The notes beneath the pieces are model-generated. The model searched no databases. It was not told the DNA's origin and saw only the letters and a list, made by a program, of their open reading frames with translations. A stretch of 5,797 nucleotides of DNA, taken from Chloroflexota bacterium. GTDB lineage: Bacteria; Chloroflexota; UBA6077; JACQUR01. The stretch covers positions 1 through 5,797 of the forward strand of contig JACQUR010000239.1 of NCBI GenBank assembly GCA_016210245.1. Direction: 5' to 3'. How positions within the stretch are numbered: the first letter of the stretch is position 1; each line of letters opens with the position of its first letter. Below, in pieces: positions 3,960 through 5,797 of the stretch. A program made the translations under genes and the position numbers.

Positions 3960-5090
3960 ATGACAGCACGGAAGGGCCCATCCATGACCTGGTCTCCTCG
4001 TCTCACCCGGCAGGTAGAGCAGGGCGACCTGCACGCCCTGCAGCTCGGCCATCCGCTGGTCGACGCCTACCTGGCCTTCGTCGGCGCACGGACGCGGCGC
4101 AACACCTGGCTGGCCACCGCCTACGACCTCCTGGTTTTCTTCTCCGTGGTCCGGCAGGAGCCGGCGCAGGTCACCACCGCGGAGGTGTTTCGCTTCCTCG
4201 AGGCCCAGCGCGCGCCTCGTCGCGATCCCAAGCTCGTTCGGCTTGAAGACGGCGAGGCCGGCCTGGCCATCCGCACCATCAAGCGGCGGCTGGCCAGCGT
4301 CTCCGGCTTCTTCGCCTACCTGCTCGCTTGCGGGGACGCCGGCTTGGCGGCCAACCCGGTGCCCCGCGGGCTCGCCACCCGTCGGGCCGGCGCCCGGCCG
4401 GGCGTGCGCGGTGTCCCGTTGCTGCGGGCTCTCCGAACACTGCCGCGCGTGGTGCCGCCCGACGACGCCAACGCCTTCCTGGCCGCGCTGCGCACCCATC
4501 GCGACCGGGCGATGGCCGAGGCCATGCTCTTCGGCGGCCTCCGCCGCTGCGAGGTGCTTGGCCTCCGGCTCCGAGATGTCTCGCCCGGCGAGCGCCGGGT
4601 GTTCGTCGCGGACGGCAAAGGCGGCCACCAGCGGGTGGTGCCCATCTCACCGCGGTTCTTCACCTCGTTGGCCGCCTACCTGACCGAGGAACGCCCGCCC
4701 ACGGAACTGGAGCACCTCTTCCTGGCGCTGAAGGGGCCCCACCGGGGCGCACCGCTCACTCCCGCGGGGCTGGATGAGACCGTCCGTGGGGCCTGCGCGC
4801 GGGCCGGCATCCGCAAGCTCACCTGCCACCAGTTGCGCCACACGTGCTTCACGCGCCTGCGCGAGGCCGGCATGGCGCTGGAGGCGGTCCAGGCCCAGGC
4901 CGGCCACCGCTCGATCGAGTCCACCCGCGTCTACCTGCCTCTGACCCATGACTGGCTCGCCGCCGAGTACCGCCCCGGCGCGCGTGCCGCTGTTCGCGGG
5001 CGATTTCCCCATCCCCGACGAGACGCTGCCACGTTTCCTGGAGGACGCGGCGGCGGCCAAGCTCCTGGTGGCGGCGCGCGCCGATCCTGA
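3960..5090 (+). CDS. Tyrosine recombinase, Tn554 TnpA-like
   Basis: This is a 376-residue site-specific integrase from the ATG at 3960. GGGAG (3947-3951) lies eight bases upstream of it. An alternative ATG at 3984 with GGAAGGG at 3970-3976 is equally possible and loses only eight residues. The N-terminal SAM-like core-binding domain includes HPLVDAYLAFVGARTRRNT and RTIKRRLASVSGFFAYLL. The catalytic domain has all expected residues: R195 (FGGLRRCE), K220 (DGKGGHQR), H290 and R293 (HQLRH), H316 (GHRS) and the nucleophile Y325 (RVYLPL). The last 50 or so residues (after WLAAEYR) are R, G and P-rich and overlap the next gene in another frame, so the natural C-terminus seems lost or altered. Tandem recombinases of this kind act together in Tn554-like and recombinase-trio elements. 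It lies downstream of an IS end, within mobile debris. Confidence 0.9.
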   Translation: MTARKGPSMTWSPRLTRQVEQGDLHALQLGHPLVDAYLAFVGARTRRNTWLATAYDLLVFFSVVRQEPAQVTTAEVFRFLEAQRAPRRDPKLVRLEDGEAGLAIRTIKRRLASVSGFFAYLLACGDAGLAANPVPRGLATRRAGARPGVRGVPLLRALRTLPRVVPPDDANAFLAALRTHRDRAMAEAMLFGGLRRCEVLGLRLRDVSPGERRVFVADGKGGHQRVVPISPRFFTSLAAYLTEERPPTELEHLFLALKGPHRGAPLTPAGLDETVRGACARAGIRKLTCHQLRHTCFTRLREAGMALEAVQAQAGHRSIESTRVYLPLTHDWLAAEYRPGARAAVRGRFPHPRRDAATFPGGRGGGQAPGGGARRS

Positions 5091-5797
5091 TCCGTTCATC
5101 CGCCTGGCCGTCGAGTTCCTGGCCCGCACCGGGCTGCGCAAGGGCGAGTTCCTCGATCTCCGGGTGGACGCCGTCGTCCAGATCGGCTCGGCCTACTGGC
5201 TGCGGGTGCCCGTCGGCAAGCTGCACACCGACCGCTACATCCCACTGCATCCCCAATTGAAGGCGCTGCTCGATGCCTGGCTGGCCCGGCGGCCCGAGGG
5301 GCTGCGCTCCGACCTCCTCTTCGTGGAGCGCGGTCGCCGCCTCTCGGAGGCCCGCGTGGACCGCGCGGTGGCCAAGGTCGCCCAGGCCGCAGGCATCGGC
5401 CACGTCTCGCCGCACCAGCTCCGCCACACCTTGGCCACCCAGGCGATCAACCGGGGGATGAGCCTGGAGGCCATTGCCGCCCTGCTGGGCCACCGATCTC
5501 TGCGCATGACCCTCGTGTACGCCCGGATCGCCGACCGCACCGTCGCCGACGAGTACTTCCAGGTGAGCCAGAAGGTCGAAGCCCTGTACGACCAGCCCAA
5601 GCGGCTGCCGGCGCAGGCCGAGGGTAGCGAAATGGCCAAGCTCAGACGCGAGATGAACCGCCGCATGCTCGGCAACGGGTACTGCGCCCGCCCGGTCGAA
5701 CTCGACTGTCACTTCGAGTCGATCTGCGAATCGTGCAGCTACTTCGGCACCACCACCGAGTTCACGCCCATCCTGCTCCGTCAGCGCGACGATGCCG
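4948..5797 (+). CDS. Tyrosine recombinase, Tn554 TnpB-like, 5'-truncated and cut by the window end
   Basis: The frame opens at ATG 4948, six bases after an in-frame TGA (4942), and stays open to the last base, giving at least 283 residues. It overlaps the previous gene by 143 bp in the +1 frame. The catalytic residues are complete: R64 (ARTGLRKGE), K91 (VPVGKLHTDR), H156 and R159 (HQLRHT), H182 (LLGHRS) and Y191 (VYARI). After these a cysteine-rich tail CARPVELDCHFESICESC (C246, C254, H255, C260, C263) looks like a zinc-binding motif, as in the TnpB/RitB branch. Such proteins usually have several hundred residues before the catalytic domain. Here only about 60 precede R64, so the N-terminal half is missing. 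GTG 4984 is another possible start. Neither has a clear ribosome site, so translational coupling or frameshifting from the first gene is possible. Confidence 0.85.
   Translation, partial: MTGSPPSTAPARVPLFAGDFPIPDETLPRFLEDAAAAKLLVAARADPDPFIRLAVEFLARTGLRKGEFLDLRVDAVVQIGSAYWLRVPVGKLHTDRYIPLHPQLKALLDAWLARRPEGLRSDLLFVERGRRLSEARVDRAVAKVAQAAGIGHVSPHQLRHTLATQAINRGMSLEAIAALLGHRSLRMTLVYARIADRTVADEYFQVSQKVEALYDQPKRLPAQAEGSEMAKLRREMNRRMLGNGYCARPVELDCHFESICESCSYFGTTTEFTPILLRQRDDA

Noticed and set aside
3822..4628. 268-aa minus-strand frame opposite the first recombinase
   Set aside because: It is a shadow of the recombinase coding strand with no recognisable domain.
4849..5712. 287-aa minus-strand frame opposite the second recombinase
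   Set aside because: The plus strand carries complete tyrosine-recombinase motifs here, and the antisense frame is low-complexity.

Overview
This window comes from a GC-rich bacterium. The tRNA-Tyr has the long variable arm typical of bacteria and, like its neighbours, no encoded CCA end. Coding regions are strongly biased to G or C at third positions. The phylum cannot be fixed from the sequence. The Tn554-type recombinases, the IS21-type end and the antitoxin would fit Chloroflexota or Actinomycetota, but that is a guess.

The centre of the window (about 690-3055) is a bacterial Ro60 ribonucleoprotein locus. The gene at 1416-3014 encodes a full-length Ro60/Rsr protein (TROVE ring plus von Willebrand A domain), recognisable along its whole length against vertebrate Ro60. 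Upstream on the same strand are three consecutive RNAs (691-812, 904-1024, 1026-1123). Each contains the Ro-binding signature of Y RNAs: a lower stem, an asymmetric internal loop with CGAA opposite a 7-nt strand ending in CUU, an upper stem, and a GUUAYC run. Each also has a tRNA-type T-arm. The third RNA has the usual Y RNA layout, with its own 5' and 3' ends closing the Ro-binding stem. The first two are built the other way round. They have a real tRNA layout (acceptor stem, D-arm with GG, variable-arm hairpin, T-arm), and the Ro-binding stem sits where the anticodon arm should be, capped by a GNRA tetraloop (GCGA in one, GUGA in the other). They look like tRNAs whose anticodon arm has been swapped for a Y-RNA stem. 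This is the most interesting signal in the window.

Upstream (1-690) are a perfect 32-bp palindrome at the very edge, a possible gene remnant, tRNA-Tyr(GUA), a strongly structured stretch of unknown function and a clear rho-independent terminator. Between the Y RNA array and rsr lies a 173-bp element with 37/38-bp terminal inverted repeats. Downstream of rsr, a long hairpin separates it from a convergent small gene that looks like an orphan antitoxin.

The right part (3345-5797) is a graveyard of mobile DNA. It holds a fragment that looks like the C-terminal part of a type I restriction HsdR subunit, cut by a solitary IS21-type end, then two tandem overlapping tyrosine recombinases of the Tn554/TnpA-TnpB type. 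The first has all catalytic residues. The second runs off the window and lacks the expected long N-terminal region.

The likely working unit is Y RNAs plus Rsr: the RNAs bind the outside of the Ro ring and could tether it to an exoribonuclease such as PNPase, encoded elsewhere, with the tRNA-like ends adding processing or recognition by tRNA enzymes.
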